Of a DNA stretch of 64,000 nucleotides, positions 26,269 through 35,846 are shown piece after piece. Made by a program: the position numbers and the translations under genes. Each line of letters starts with the position of its first letter. Positions within the stretch are counted from its first letter, which is position 1. Where the stretch lies: positions 558,001 to 622,000 of the forward strand of contig NZ_JAHSPG010000001.1 of NCBI RefSeq assembly GCF_019130065.1. Reading direction: 5' to 3'. Origin of the DNA: Pinibacter aurantiacus. GTDB taxonomy: Bacteria; Bacteroidota; Bacteroidia; Chitinophagales; Chitinophagaceae. The notes under the pieces are model-generated. The model was not told the DNA's origin. It was given only the letters and a program-made list of their open reading frames with translations, and ran no database searches.

Positions 26269-27861
26269 CTATTTTTCAGATGAGACAGGTGCTTTAACTT
26301 TTAATATTTGAGAATTGATCTGGTTGATCTCATCCTCTACTCCATCTGGTGAAAAACTTGCCGGTAACTGGGAAGGTGGATACTTGATAAACGTTTGAAG
26401 AAATTCAATGGCATGCAAGCCCCCTTGAAAGACTAAAAAATCATTATCAACAACCCACTGATAATATACATATGAAGTTAAGTCTGCCCTCTCATACGGG
26501 TCCATTCGAAGATTAAACAGTTTTGGCACACGATAAAGAATGAACGGATCTTTCCACACATCAAAGCCTGCCGGTGCAGACTGTTGACGAAATACTGTTT
26601 TATAGTTTCCCCATCGTATGGCTACTAGCTGTGCATCGTCATTAAAATAAATGAACTCTTTACGTGCACTTTTATCAGTCTTACCAGTTAAAAAATCCAG
26701 CTGGTTGTAGCCATCCAAATGAACTTTAAATGTTTTGCCACCTACACTGGCACCTTTCAACAAATCGCTTGTTATGTTGGCATTGCCCGCTGCCGCTAAA
26801 AGCGTTGGAAACCAGTCGAGGCCTGAAAACATTTCGTTAGTAATGCCACCTGGTTTAATATGTCCGGGCCAGCGTACAAATGCAGGCACGCGAAAAGCGC
26901 CTTCCCAGTTGGTATTTTTTTCGCTTCTGAACGGAGTGGTCGCAGCATCTGGCCAGCTAAATTGGTTAGGGCCATTATCTGTAGTAAAAATAACGATGGT
27001 ATTGTCGGTAATTTTTAACTCATCCAACAATGCCATCAGTTTGCCCACGTTGTCATCCATTTCCAGCATACCATCAGCATAGTCGTTACCCGGCATTCCT
27101 GCTCTTCCCTGCATAGATGGACGAATATGTGTATGAAGGTGCATACGAGTAAAATTCATCCAGCTAAAAAAGGGCTTGCCTGATTGAGCTTGCTTCTTGA
27201 TCCAATTCATGCAGGCGGTAGTAGTTTCATCATCTATGGTTTCCATTCTTTTGATGGTAAGCGGGCCTGTATCTTCAATTTTGCCGTCAGCAGTTGAATG
27301 AATAACTCCACGAGGTTGATACGCTTTCTTAAAAGCAGGATCATCTTTTGGCCATGCCGCGTGTTCGGGCTCTTCCTCTGCATTCAGATGGTATAAATTA
27401 CCAAAGAACTCATCGAATCCATGCTTGGTGGGTAAATATTCATCTCTATCTCCCAAATGGTTTTTGCCAAACTGACCTGTAGAATACCCAAGGGGTTTTA
27501 AAGCCTGGGCAATTGTAATATCGCGATCTTGCAGCCCGACAGGTGCACCTGGCACACCTACTTTTGAAAGCCCTGTACGCTTTGCACATTGTCCTGTTAT
27601 AAAGGTAGAACGACCGGCTGTGCAGCTATTTTCTGCATAGTAATCTGTAAACATTAAACCCTCTTTCGCCAGTTTATCAAGGTTCGGCGTTTTGTAACCC
27701 ACAACGCCAAACGAATAGGCACTGATGTTAGTTTGGCCAACATCGTCACCAAAAATCACGAGAATATTTGGTTTTTTTTGTTGGGCATGGGCGGTCGTCG
27801 TTGCCAATAGCAGCATCCCAGCTGTCACCAGCCAATTGAACTTTTTTGTTTGTTGCTCCAT
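26269..27861 (-). CDS. Arylsulfatase (type I, formylglycine-dependent), exported
   Basis: A 530-residue protein with signal peptide ending AHA-QQ. N-terminal metal-binding motif FGDDVGQ, and the formylglycine site Cys80 in SCTAGRSTFITG. This is the C-x-A-x-R variant rather than the usual C-x-P-S-R. A second metal site is in IFTTDNGPN. Such enzymes remove sulfate esters from glycans or small aromatics. The cysteine must be converted to formylglycine by a maturation enzyme, none of which is encoded in the window. It lies beside a sialidase-like gene, which fits desulfation of host-type or sulfated glycans; the exact substrate is unknown. Confidence 0.88.
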   Translation of the reverse strand: MEQQTKKFNWLVTAGMLLLATTTAHAQQKKPNILVIFGDDVGQTNISAYSFGVVGYKTPNLDKLAKEGLMFTDYYAENSCTAGRSTFITGQCAKRTGLSKVGVPGAPVGLQDRDITIAQALKPLGYSTGQFGKNHLGDRDEYLPTKHGFDEFFGNLYHLNAEEEPEHAAWPKDDPAFKKAYQPRGVIHSTADGKIEDTGPLTIKRMETIDDETTTACMNWIKKQAQSGKPFFSWMNFTRMHLHTHIRPSMQGRAGMPGNDYADGMLEMDDNVGKLMALLDELKITDNTIVIFTTDNGPNQFSWPDAATTPFRSEKNTNWEGAFRVPAFVRWPGHIKPGGITNEMFSGLDWFPTLLAAAGNANITSDLLKGASVGGKTFKVHLDGYNQLDFLTGKTDKSARKEFIYFNDDAQLVAIRWGNYKTVFRQQSAPAGFDVWKDPFILYRVPKLFNLRMDPYERADLTSYVYYQWVVDNDFLVFQGGLHAIEFLQTFIKYPPSQLPASFSPDGVEDEINQINSQILKVKAPVSSEK

Positions 27862-28008
27862 GGATCAGCTTTTTAAATTGATAAATGTTAATGATTAGTT
27901 TTTTGACACACCGGGTCACATTCTTCCTTGCCGGTTGTATACTTTGTCACCTGTACCAGCTTAGTTTACAGAGACATGTAGAAGGTTAACAATAAAGAAA
28001 ATAAAAAG

Positions 28009-28323
28009 TTGGCAGGTCCAAACACTATTTATCAGGTTCTACAAAATGTTCAAGATAAAATGACAGGGTTTATAGAGCATTTAACCATGCGTGCGATTGG
28101 AGAAAAACTCCCACCCGGTTCACATGCGCGTGTACATAAGTTTTTTATCGTCATGACAGATAAAATTTCTTCTATCTGCAACGATATGGTTCGCATAAAA
28201 GATAAAGAAATTCCCCTAAGCCCTATTCCATATAAACAAGTTGCTTCGAAGATTTTAGAAAAGATTATTTGTCATATCTTTCTTTCCGTGCAAAAAAGGT
28301 ATTCAATAAGCAGCTATGAATAA
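28009..28323 (+). CDS. Possible small protein overlapping the sialidase start
   Basis: A 104-codon frame starting with TTG (or an ATG at 28060, giving 87 residues). It ends 8 bases inside the following sialidase-like gene, which would allow translational coupling. It has no recognisable domain; the composition is mixed with several Lys, Ile and His. The 454-base gap between sulfatase and sialidase holds nothing else convincing. It may be a chance frame. Confidence 0.3.
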   Translation: MAGPNTIYQVLQNVQDKMTGFIEHLTMRAIGEKLPPGSHARVHKFFIVMTDKISSICNDMVRIKDKEIPLSPIPYKQVASKILEKIICHIFLSVQKRYSISSYE

Positions 28324-29377
28324 AAGAATATTAAACCGGTTATACATTTTGAGTGTACTGATTGTTACCATTCAAAATGTTCACAGCCAGTCAAAATGGA
28401 CAATAATCAGTGAGCGTCTTTTGTTTAACAACCCTCCATTCAAAGCCTGCCATGCATCCACCATTACAGAAACAAAGAATGGAGAAATTGTGGTTGCCTG
28501 TTTTGGAGGCGCTTACGAAGGGAATAAAGATGTTGTTATCTGGACGGGGAAAATATTACCCGATGGCTCTGTCATTCCCAAACAAGCTGCTGATGGTGTT
28601 GTAAACGACACACTCAGGTATCCATGCTGGAACCCGGTCCTGTTTACAAAAAAGAACGGAGCGCTCATTTTGTTTTATAAAGTAGGCCCCAATCCGCGTA
28701 CATGGCAGGGGCTATATAAAGTTTCCAATGACCAGGGACAGACATGGTCAAATGCGACCCACTTGCCAAACGGAATACTGGGCCCTATTAAAAACAAACC
28801 CGTGCAACTGAAAGATGGCACTATCCTATGCCCTTCCAGTGTTGAATATACTGACGAGCATTGGAAAGCTTTTATAGAAAAAACAGATGAAAGCCTAACC
28901 GACTGGACATCTATCCCGGTAGATACTGCATCTAAGTTTGATGTGATTCAACCAAGCATACTTCTTTACGGAAACAAAAAACTGCAAATACTTTGCAGAA
29001 GCAAACAGGGAAACGTCGTTCAGTCCAGATCGAATGATAATGGAAAGTCGTGGAGCGCATTGTCCAAAACCCAATTGCTCAATCCTAATTCAGGTACTGA
29101 TGCAGTTACGCTAAAAAATGGCAAACAACTAATCGTGTACAACCCTGACGTGCCTGGCAAAGAATGGTTCAACAATCGCGCTAACCTTAAAGTAGCTGTT
29201 TCAGAAGACGGTGAGAAATGGCAAGATATCCTGACACTTGAGCATGGCACTACGGAAGAATTCAGTTATCCCGCAATTATTCAAACAAGCGATGGCCTCA
29301 TTCACATTACTTACACCTTCAATCGTTCAAACATAAAGCATGTGGTAGTTAAAGAGCAAGTAAAAAGTAAAAATTAA
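28316..29377 (+). CDS. Sialidase-like exo-glycosidase (BNR repeat family)
   Basis: A 353-residue protein with signal peptide (to VHSQ). The beta-propeller has Asp-box-like repeats SNDQGQTW, SNDNGKSW and SEDGEKW and an N-terminal ACHASTI block, the pattern of the BNR_2 sialidase superfamily. In many Bacteroidota glycan loci these are annotated as exo-alpha-sialidases, but some members cleave other sugars, so the specificity is open. It is transcribed opposite to the rest of the sialic-acid locus. The last residues and stop codon lie in an A/T-rich repeat tract (about 29358-29392) that resembles the repeat at 49467-49503. Confidence 0.75.
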   Translation: MNKRILNRLYILSVLIVTIQNVHSQSKWTIISERLLFNNPPFKACHASTITETKNGEIVVACFGGAYEGNKDVVIWTGKILPDGSVIPKQAADGVVNDTLRYPCWNPVLFTKKNGALILFYKVGPNPRTWQGLYKVSNDQGQTWSNATHLPNGILGPIKNKPVQLKDGTILCPSSVEYTDEHWKAFIEKTDESLTDWTSIPVDTASKFDVIQPSILLYGNKKLQILCRSKQGNVVQSRSNDNGKSWSALSKTQLLNPNSGTDAVTLKNGKQLIVYNPDVPGKEWFNNRANLKVAVSEDGEKWQDILTLEHGTTEEFSYPAIIQTSDGLIHITYTFNRSNIKHVVVKEQVKSKN

Positions 29378-29420
29378 GAAGTCAAAAATGTTGCTTCTGG
29401 TACGACCCTCTTTTGAATTT

Positions 29421-31997
29421 TTAATTTATTTCGACAAAAGTAAACATCCACTTCACCGGATTCTGCCAGTCTTTCCCTTTAAAGCTTCCTATTGGTGCTT
29501 TAATCAAAACATCGTTCCAACCTTTTCTTAAATATATTTTTGTGGGACTGCGGTATTCATAGCCTTCATCATTTAAGGGTATTTCAGAATTTCCTTTCTG
29601 TCCGCCCCTTAACCAAACAGGCGATGCAATTAATTTTCCATTCACCCACACTGCACTGTTTTTGGTGTCCCAGCCATCCAGCGGCGGAGAATCTGTAGCA
29701 GGTGACCTCGAAATATTATTGAACCCTATCCAAAAGTTCTTTACACCATCTTCATCCGCCCAAATGGATGTTGTAGCGTACCACGTAGTGCTATCTTTAG
29801 GATTTTCAATGGCACCTTTTATTAAGGGTGCCCACCAATGCCGGAGCACAATGGTGCCGCCGGTTACCTCTTTATAAAACTTACTGTTTGCTTTATCACC
29901 TTTTTTTGTTTCAGGCAAAAATTGTTTTGCCAGATCACCACCATTATCATACGGTCCATACAACTTCCAAACAATATCGGATTGCTTAACGTAATTGAAT
30001 ATTTTATCGTTGAAATAGATTTTCTTGTTTTCAAGAAGCCGCCCTTCAAAATCTATGAATTGTTTTTTATCGCCATCATCAATATTCGCAACCCAGCCGC
30101 TGCGACCGCCGCCGCGCCAACATCTTTCTGCAAATGCAAGCACACCGGGATAAACAGGATTCATTTGTAGCACATCTTCTTCCTTGCCAACGGCCCTGTC
30201 GGGCCACATACAAATGGTGCCACCCAATGTGGTCGCATCTCCCTTTTCTTTATCTGCTATCCTGCGGTTGAAAATTGTTGTAACTGCTTCCAGCGGGTCC
30301 ATGTGGTTCAGGTACAAATGTCTCGAATCAATATACTGTACCTCATTTCCCGATGCGTGATGTGCATTATCATCCATCCACAATTGGCGAATGGTGCTTC
30401 CGGTAAAATTCCCACCCGGTTGCCAGCCAATTACTTTCCTGCCAAGGCTTTCGATGCAGGCTGTCATTTCGGGAACAAAATTTTTGCTAGTAATTTTTAC
30501 TTCATCAGCACCAATGTGAATGAACGGCACATCATAAGTTGCGCAAAATTCTTTCAGAATATTTTTCACCATTAGCATTCCTGAATCACTCTGCATATCT
30601 GTTTTCATAGCCCTTTTGAAAGCCGCACTATGGCCAGGCATATCAATTTCAGGAACGAATGTGATGTATCTTTCTTTGCAGAAAGTTATCAATTCCTTTA
30701 TCTCCGTTTCGGTATAATACATGCCTTTATTGCGAAGCATATTTTCAGGGGCCGTTAACTGCGGATATTGTTTGCTTGCCAATCTCCATGCTATATCTTC
30801 AGTCGCATGAAAATGAAACACATTCATTTTATACATGGCCATCACATCAATCTGTTCCTTCAGGAATTTCATTGACATATAGTTTCTGCCCACATCAATC
30901 ATGTATCCGCGCCAGGAAAATGTAGGATGGTCCGTAATGTCGCAGGCATCAATCATTGCGCCATCTCTCATCAGCTGCCGTAATGTTTGAATGCCATTAA
31001 AAATCCCATGCGTTGTTTTAGCAGTCAGAAGAATTTTATTTTCAGAAACATTCATTGCGTAGCCTTCATCTGTCATGCCGGGAACCTGGGCATTTAATCG
31101 CAATTCAATATCCGTTTCATCTTTACCAGCTTTGTTGCTGATGGAGGTTTGCAATCCTTTTTCAGTAAATATGGCTTTCAATTTTTCTGCTTCCTTCATC
31201 AAAGCATTATCGGTAACCATAATGGAGTGGCACTTGTATAATGGAAAAAATCCGTTGTTCCATGTGAGTTGTTGTGGCAAAGGGATTAGTGATGGTTTTG
31301 CCTGCAAATCATAAACATAAGGAAACACAATATGCTTCCATAGCAAATAACCTTCTCCCAACAAATGCAAACCATCATTCGTGAATTTTTCATTCAATTT
31401 GCCCTGTTGATTTATGAAGAAAGGAAAGAGATTAATGAATGTATAGCCGTAGCCTGAAGCGAAGCTGTTTAGTTTGCTATTTACCTTCAGGATTGAATCT
31501 GTTTTATTAGTGTGCCCTTCAAATTTCTTAAACCTGTCCGATACCGGAAGAATGCTTTGTATGAACAGTTTGGAGGAAGGAGATTCTTGCTTTATCCAAC
31601 TGGCAACAAGTAAAATATTTTTTACAATGGAATCAGTACTGATGCCTTTTGCGAGGTCATTGACTCCTATCAAAAGAAAAACTTTTTTTGGTTTCTGTTT
31701 GCCAATATCGCCAATGCGGTGAAGCACGCCCGCGCTGATGTCGCCGCTAATGCCTCTGTTTTTAATATTTATATCTGCAAACAACTCGGACCATTCGGCA
31801 CCATCGGTAATACTGTTGCCAATAAAAACAATATCATTTTTCGTTGCAGGTAAAAGTTTAAAATGGCTTACGCGCTGCTGGTAGTAAGTACTGAACAAGG
31901 AGTCGCTCAGGTTGGGCAATCGAATCTGTGTCTGCGCTTGCGCCAATACTGATGAGAGAATGATAATCAGGAAAACAATCTTTACAGCTATTCTCAT
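29421..31997 (-). CDS. Fusion of SGNH esterase and GH20 beta-N-acetylhexosaminidase
   Basis: An 858-residue exported protein. Residues about 50-225 form an SGNH/GDSL hydrolase: GNSITD (Ser62), GVND (111-114), and the Asp208-His211 pair in DGLHL. Residues about 238-350 are a GH20b-like domain, and residues about 357-620 a GH20 barrel with HFHATED and the catalytic Asp498-Glu499 in HIGADE. The rest is a beta-rich C-terminal domain. The two activities would remove an acyl group and a terminal N-acetylhexosamine from one glycan. It is downstream of nagA and a DMT transporter on the same strand. Confidence 0.85.
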   Translation of the reverse strand: MRIAVKIVFLIIILSSVLAQAQTQIRLPNLSDSLFSTYYQQRVSHFKLLPATKNDIVFIGNSITDGAEWSELFADINIKNRGISGDISAGVLHRIGDIGKQKPKKVFLLIGVNDLAKGISTDSIVKNILLVASWIKQESPSSKLFIQSILPVSDRFKKFEGHTNKTDSILKVNSKLNSFASGYGYTFINLFPFFINQQGKLNEKFTNDGLHLLGEGYLLWKHIVFPYVYDLQAKPSLIPLPQQLTWNNGFFPLYKCHSIMVTDNALMKEAEKLKAIFTEKGLQTSISNKAGKDETDIELRLNAQVPGMTDEGYAMNVSENKILLTAKTTHGIFNGIQTLRQLMRDGAMIDACDITDHPTFSWRGYMIDVGRNYMSMKFLKEQIDVMAMYKMNVFHFHATEDIAWRLASKQYPQLTAPENMLRNKGMYYTETEIKELITFCKERYITFVPEIDMPGHSAAFKRAMKTDMQSDSGMLMVKNILKEFCATYDVPFIHIGADEVKITSKNFVPEMTACIESLGRKVIGWQPGGNFTGSTIRQLWMDDNAHHASGNEVQYIDSRHLYLNHMDPLEAVTTIFNRRIADKEKGDATTLGGTICMWPDRAVGKEEDVLQMNPVYPGVLAFAERCWRGGGRSGWVANIDDGDKKQFIDFEGRLLENKKIYFNDKIFNYVKQSDIVWKLYGPYDNGGDLAKQFLPETKKGDKANSKFYKEVTGGTIVLRHWWAPLIKGAIENPKDSTTWYATTSIWADEDGVKNFWIGFNNISRSPATDSPPLDGWDTKNSAVWVNGKLIASPVWLRGGQKGNSEIPLNDEGYEYRSPTKIYLRKGWNDVLIKAPIGSFKGKDWQNPVKWMFTFVEIN

Positions 31998-32074
31998 AGT
32001 TTATGAAATGAATTGAGATCTCTAAAAATATAGAGCAAATCTTTTAACAATGTGATATCCTTTAATTTGATATG

Positions 32075-32241
32075 TCGCTCCTACGGAGCTGGTATTTGTC
32101 ACCGTCATGGTTTGGATTCTACGAACATTTTGCTCCTACGGAGCTTTCCATCACCCAGTGTCTTTAATAACCCCGTAGGGGTTAAACGTTCGTAGCCCAC
32201 GTAAACATTTCGCAAAATAATAGCCAGCTCCGTAGGAGCGA
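32075..32241. repeat. Nested palindromic element with CTCCTACGGAG core
   Basis: An outer 18-base perfect inverted repeat (32075-32092 and 32224-32241) is itself built of the near-palindrome GCTCCTACGGAGC. Inside lie a second GCTCCTACGGAGCT (32132-32145), a related CCCCGTAGGGG (32172-32182) and a paired CTACGAAC/GTTCGTAG (32119-32126 and 32188-32195). It fills most of the 339-base gap between the GH20 gene and the DMT transporter. No gene is seen here. Confidence 0.85.
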
Positions 32242-32336
32242 TAAGTTATATGAAAATGCAAAAAAAATTATACTCGTTAACCCTGTTGGCTTTACCTGCC
32301 GGACCAACATTCTCCATCTGTTACAAACAAATAGCT

Positions 32337-33239
32337 TTAGTCAAAAACCACTTCGCTCTTGTTCCGTTTTTTTGAAATCAACAATCCTGTTATAACAAGA
32401 ACAATTCCGATAACAGTGTACAGACTTATAACATCTTTCAGCCACCATGCGGCAATTATGAACCCGAACAATGGGCACAGGAATAACCAAAGGCCTGCCC
32501 TGACTGTGTTTATGGACAAAAGCCATAGCCATAATTGCACCGAAACAATTGAAACGGGAATAGCCAGCCATGTCACTGACAACCAAAATGTTTTTGTAAA
32601 ATGATTTTGTTCCGGCTTATAAGAAAGCAAAACGGCAGGCAACAGGAACAATCCGCCCAACAATGTTTGCCATCCATTAATAACCAGCAAAGAAAGGTTG
32701 TTCCATGTTCTTGAAGAGAAGTAAATGGCGGCTGCGGAATAACACAGCATGCTAAACAGTAAAAGCAGCAGCCCCCCAGCAGTTACAGACGCATTACTGA
32801 ATAACGGCCAGGCAGCGTAACCAACGCCGAGTGTACAAATCACCAATGAAAGAATGATGCGCCATCCCATTTTTTGTTTTAAGAAAATAACAGAAAGAAA
32901 ACTGATAAAAACAGGATTGGTAGCAACTGCCAGCGAACCAATACCTGCCGTTACGGTTTGCATGGCCACTACATAACATCCGAGATAAATAGTGATATTC
33001 AGCAAACCATAAATAGCCAGTTGCTTCCACTCTTTGCCCGCCGGTAATCTTTTACGCTGTATGATATGTGCTATGAACAAAAGGATGCATGCCGCCAACG
33101 CAAACCGCACAATGGCAATGACCAAAGGCTGTGCCACTGCTAATCCTGCTTTGGTGGCAGTGGATGCAGAGGGCCAAAGAATGGCGAATAATAATCCACC
33201 AACCAACCATTTTATTCCTCCGGCTTTTGATGTTTGCAT
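32337..33239 (-). CDS. DMT-superfamily transporter (EamA family)
   Basis: A 300-residue protein with ten membrane segments in two EamA repeats, for example SASTATKAGLAVAQPLVIAIVR in the first half and GLWLFLCPLFGFIIAAWW in the second. EamA carriers move amino acids, nucleotides or other metabolites. It lies 39 bases downstream of nagA on the same strand and may export or import a product of amino-sugar metabolism. The cargo cannot be named. Confidence 0.85.
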   Translation of the reverse strand: MQTSKAGGIKWLVGGLLFAILWPSASTATKAGLAVAQPLVIAIVRFALAACILLFIAHIIQRKRLPAGKEWKQLAIYGLLNITIYLGCYVVAMQTVTAGIGSLAVATNPVFISFLSVIFLKQKMGWRIILSLVICTLGVGYAAWPLFSNASVTAGGLLLLLFSMLCYSAAAIYFSSRTWNNLSLLVINGWQTLLGGLFLLPAVLLSYKPEQNHFTKTFWLSVTWLAIPVSIVSVQLWLWLLSINTVRAGLWLFLCPLFGFIIAAWWLKDVISLYTVIGIVLVITGLLISKKRNKSEVVFD

Positions 33240-33278
33240 TTCTTTTATTGCAATTATTTGTTCTCTTTAATGGACAAT

Positions 33279-34379
33279 TTATAACATGATACAAGAACCT
33301 TCTTGTTGATTAATGGCAACCAGCTTGGCTTTATAGCCCTTCTTAATTTCTCCCAATTCATTGTCCAAACCCATCACCCTTGCAGGATATAAACTGCACA
33401 TGCGAATAGCCTCTCCCATTTCTATACCGCAATGATTCACCAGGTTCAACAATGCCTTGTGCATGGTTAATGCAGAACCGCTTAAAATACCTGCGGCTTC
33501 ATATTTGTCTCCTGCAAGTTCATGCTGATAAGCTCCCGCTGTTGTTTGCGTAACTGCATCTGTAATTACAAACAATCTGTTTTTCATAACGGCTTTGGCT
33601 ATTCTTATCGCCGCATAATCTACATGATAGCCATCTGGAATAATACTTGCCATTACGCTATCATCATCCATTGCCGCGCCTGCCAGTCCTGGCTCGCGAT
33701 GCTGTAATGGACTCATGGCATTATACAAATGAGTAACAGCTTTTATGCCAGCGCGGAAACTTTCTTTAGCTTGTTTGTAAGTAGCATTGCTATGGCCCGC
33801 GGAAATAACAATACCATAGGAAAGAATAAGATCAATTACTTCTTTGCTGCATTGCTCTGGCGCCAGGGTTATTATTTTAATTACCCCTTTTCCGTATTCC
33901 AATAGTTCTTTTGCTTCAATTAATGAAGGAGAACGAACCAGCGACTCAATATGTGCACCTCGTTTTAGCGGATTGATCCATGGGCCTTCCAGATGTATTC
34001 CCAAAACACCTTCACCTTCCTGTTTCCAATAATTTCTAATGGCATCTATTGCCTTCTTAAATACGTCGTAATGATTGGTTGCAACAGTGGGCATGCAAAA
34101 GGCTGCACCTCCGTCACGGCAATAATTGTACAAATCGGTTAATGCTTCCGGCGTGGGATGTTCAGAAAGTAGTTTTCCGTTTGCTCCGTATATCTGCAAA
34201 TCGATGAATGCCGGAGAAATGATTGCATCACTAACGTTATTCAATTTGAGGTCGGCTGGAAGTTTGCTCTGCGCAACTACATCCTTGATTATTTCGCCAT
34301 CGACAATAATTGCATGGTCGTCAAGCCATTCGTTGCCGGTAAAAATTTTCTCTGCTGCATGGGCCGTATAATTGTTCAT
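33279..34379 (-). CDS. nagA: N-acetylglucosamine-6-phosphate deacetylase
   Basis: A 366-residue cytoplasmic amidohydrolase. It converts GlcNAc-6-phosphate to GlcN-6-phosphate and acetate. Family motifs are ISPAFIDLQIYG, HLEGPWINPLKRGAH (metal-binding Glu), ISAGHSNA and VTHLYNAM (metal-binding His), and ITDAV (catalytic Asp). The HxH pair of other amidohydrolases is replaced by QIY, similar to the QxN in E. coli NagA, so a single-metal site is likely. It lies 20 bases downstream of the epimerase gene. Its substrate requires a GlcNAc kinase that is not in the window. Confidence 0.9.
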   Translation of the reverse strand: MNNYTAHAAEKIFTGNEWLDDHAIIVDGEIIKDVVAQSKLPADLKLNNVSDAIISPAFIDLQIYGANGKLLSEHPTPEALTDLYNYCRDGGAAFCMPTVATNHYDVFKKAIDAIRNYWKQEGEGVLGIHLEGPWINPLKRGAHIESLVRSPSLIEAKELLEYGKGVIKIITLAPEQCSKEVIDLILSYGIVISAGHSNATYKQAKESFRAGIKAVTHLYNAMSPLQHREPGLAGAAMDDDSVMASIIPDGYHVDYAAIRIAKAVMKNRLFVITDAVTQTTAGAYQHELAGDKYEAAGILSGSALTMHKALLNLVNHCGIEMGEAIRMCSLYPARVMGLDNELGEIKKGYKAKLVAINQQEGSCIML

Positions 34380-34399
34380 AGTGTGTTTTATCAGGTTGC

Positions 34400-35581
34400 C
34401 TATTCAAGATATTGATTTAATATTTGCAAACAATACCACTCCTGTCGCGGCAGGTGAAATGGACCTTTGTACAGGTTGCCTTTAGCTGTTTGTGCCAATG
34501 TGCCATCTCTATGCAGATAACCAAACCATTCGCCATTTTTTGCATCATGAAATTTATGGTAAGAATAATCATGCACTTGTTTATGCCAGCCGGCATACTT
34601 TTCATTACCCGTCATCAAGTGCGCAAGTAATGTAGCTATGATCACTTCATTGTGCGGCCACCAGAATTTCATATCCTGCCAATATTCCTGTACAGGTTTA
34701 TTGTAAACATCCCGAAAATACAGAATCCCTCCGTATTCTTTGTCCCATCCCCTTTCCCACATATAGTCAATCATGCGACATCCCAAATCAATCAGCCGTT
34801 TATCGTTGTTCCTGTAAATAGCTTCATGGAGAATGAACCATGCTCCTTCTATTGCATGTCCCGGATTGAGTGTCCGTCCATCAATATGATCTATAATGCT
34901 TCCGTCTGGAGCAACCTGCTCCATCACACATTTAATATCGTCTTTCACAAAATCCCTTTCAATTTCTGTTATCCATTTTTCTATCCATTCATCGCAACGG
35001 GGATCGCCAATGGTCTCTCTTAATTGCTGGGCTGTATTGATCATGATCATCGGTACGCCAATGCCTTTCGATGTTCTCGTTTCTGTAAACTTTGGAGTCA
35101 TTTTTTTCTCGCCGCTTGCATAGGCTATGCACTCGCCAAACACACGTCTTGCGTTCGTGGCCGCTTGTTGATCACCACTTGCCTTTGCATAAGCGGCGGC
35201 AGCAATTACATAAAATGTTTCAGAAAAAAAATAACGCCTTTTCCGGATGGGTCGGCCGTCTCTGGTTACATGGAAAAACATTTGTCCATCTGCATCGAAG
35301 CAAAATTTATTGAGGAAGTCGTAACCGAGTTTGGCTCCCTGCAACCACTCCTCTTTTTGTTCGACCGTGTTGTACAAAGTCGACAAAAGCCACGTGGCTC
35401 TTCCCTGTATCCACACTGCTTTATCATCATCGATCAATTCTCCATCTGCGTCCCTCATCAACAAAAAGCCACCGTGCTCATGGTCAAATGAGCGTGGGAA
35501 CCAAAATGGAACGGTATCGCCTAACAATTGTTTTTTATAAAACTGCTGCAATGCAATTAAGTCTTGTTGCGAATATTTCAT
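34400..35581 (-). CDS. N-acylglucosamine 2-epimerase (AGE/RnBP family)
   Basis: A 393-residue protein starting at 35581 (MKYSQQDLIALQQFY); the 10 upstream codons are unlikely to be translated. The alpha6/alpha6-barrel signature segments include PFWFPRSFDHEHGGF, GRATWLLSTLYN, HAIEGAWFILHEA and MKFWWPHNEV. It interconverts N-acetylmannosamine and N-acetylglucosamine. In Bacteroidota sialic-acid use (the NanLET route of Bacteroides and Tannerella) this epimerase follows the lyase. It has no signal peptide, so it is cytoplasmic. Next to nagA, this supports flow of ManNAc into GlcNAc catabolism. Confidence 0.88.
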   Translation of the reverse strand: MKYSQQDLIALQQFYKKQLLGDTVPFWFPRSFDHEHGGFLLMRDADGELIDDDKAVWIQGRATWLLSTLYNTVEQKEEWLQGAKLGYDFLNKFCFDADGQMFFHVTRDGRPIRKRRYFFSETFYVIAAAAYAKASGDQQAATNARRVFGECIAYASGEKKMTPKFTETRTSKGIGVPMIMINTAQQLRETIGDPRCDEWIEKWITEIERDFVKDDIKCVMEQVAPDGSIIDHIDGRTLNPGHAIEGAWFILHEAIYRNNDKRLIDLGCRMIDYMWERGWDKEYGGILYFRDVYNKPVQEYWQDMKFWWPHNEVIIATLLAHLMTGNEKYAGWHKQVHDYSYHKFHDAKNGEWFGYLHRDGTLAQTAKGNLYKGPFHLPRQEWYCLQILNQYLE

Positions 35582-35636
35582 CTTACTATTCCTGTTTTTA
35601 AAGTATAACACTTGCGCATTTATTTGTTGGGGAAAG

Positions 35637-35846
35637 TCAATTTATATCAATCCTAAAAGTAGATGCAGGCAATGCCGCGCCATTCTCCAAATTGGCGTCA
35701 GTATAAGGCTCCCACCCGTACAAAACTATTTTGGGCGTTGCCTTACCTTCGATTTGAATAACCACTTTATCGTCCTTTATAAAAACGTGTGATGGGATTG
35801 AACGACCATATTCATCAAGTATTTTAAATCCTTTCAGGGGTTTCTT
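35637..35846 (-). pseudogene. Severed C-terminal end of the sialate O-acetylesterase, beyond an in-frame TGA
   Basis: After the TGA at 35847-35849 the same frame stays open for 69 codons to a TGA at 35637-35639. It encodes the expected C-terminal end of this esterase family: GFKILDEYGRSIPSH, IVLYGWEPYTDANL and the terminal LPASTFR. No frameshift and no other stop is present. The TGA is probably a recent nonsense change or a sequence error. Confidence 0.75.

Noticed and set aside
32000-32336. Insertion sequence remnant
   Set aside because: Inverted repeats are present, but there is no transposase fragment and no target-site duplication was seen; a REP-like element fits better.
35637-35846. 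Frameshift or separate small gene after the esterase
   Set aside because: The sequence continues in the same frame as the esterase after one TGA, so a nonsense change explains it without a frameshift or new gene.
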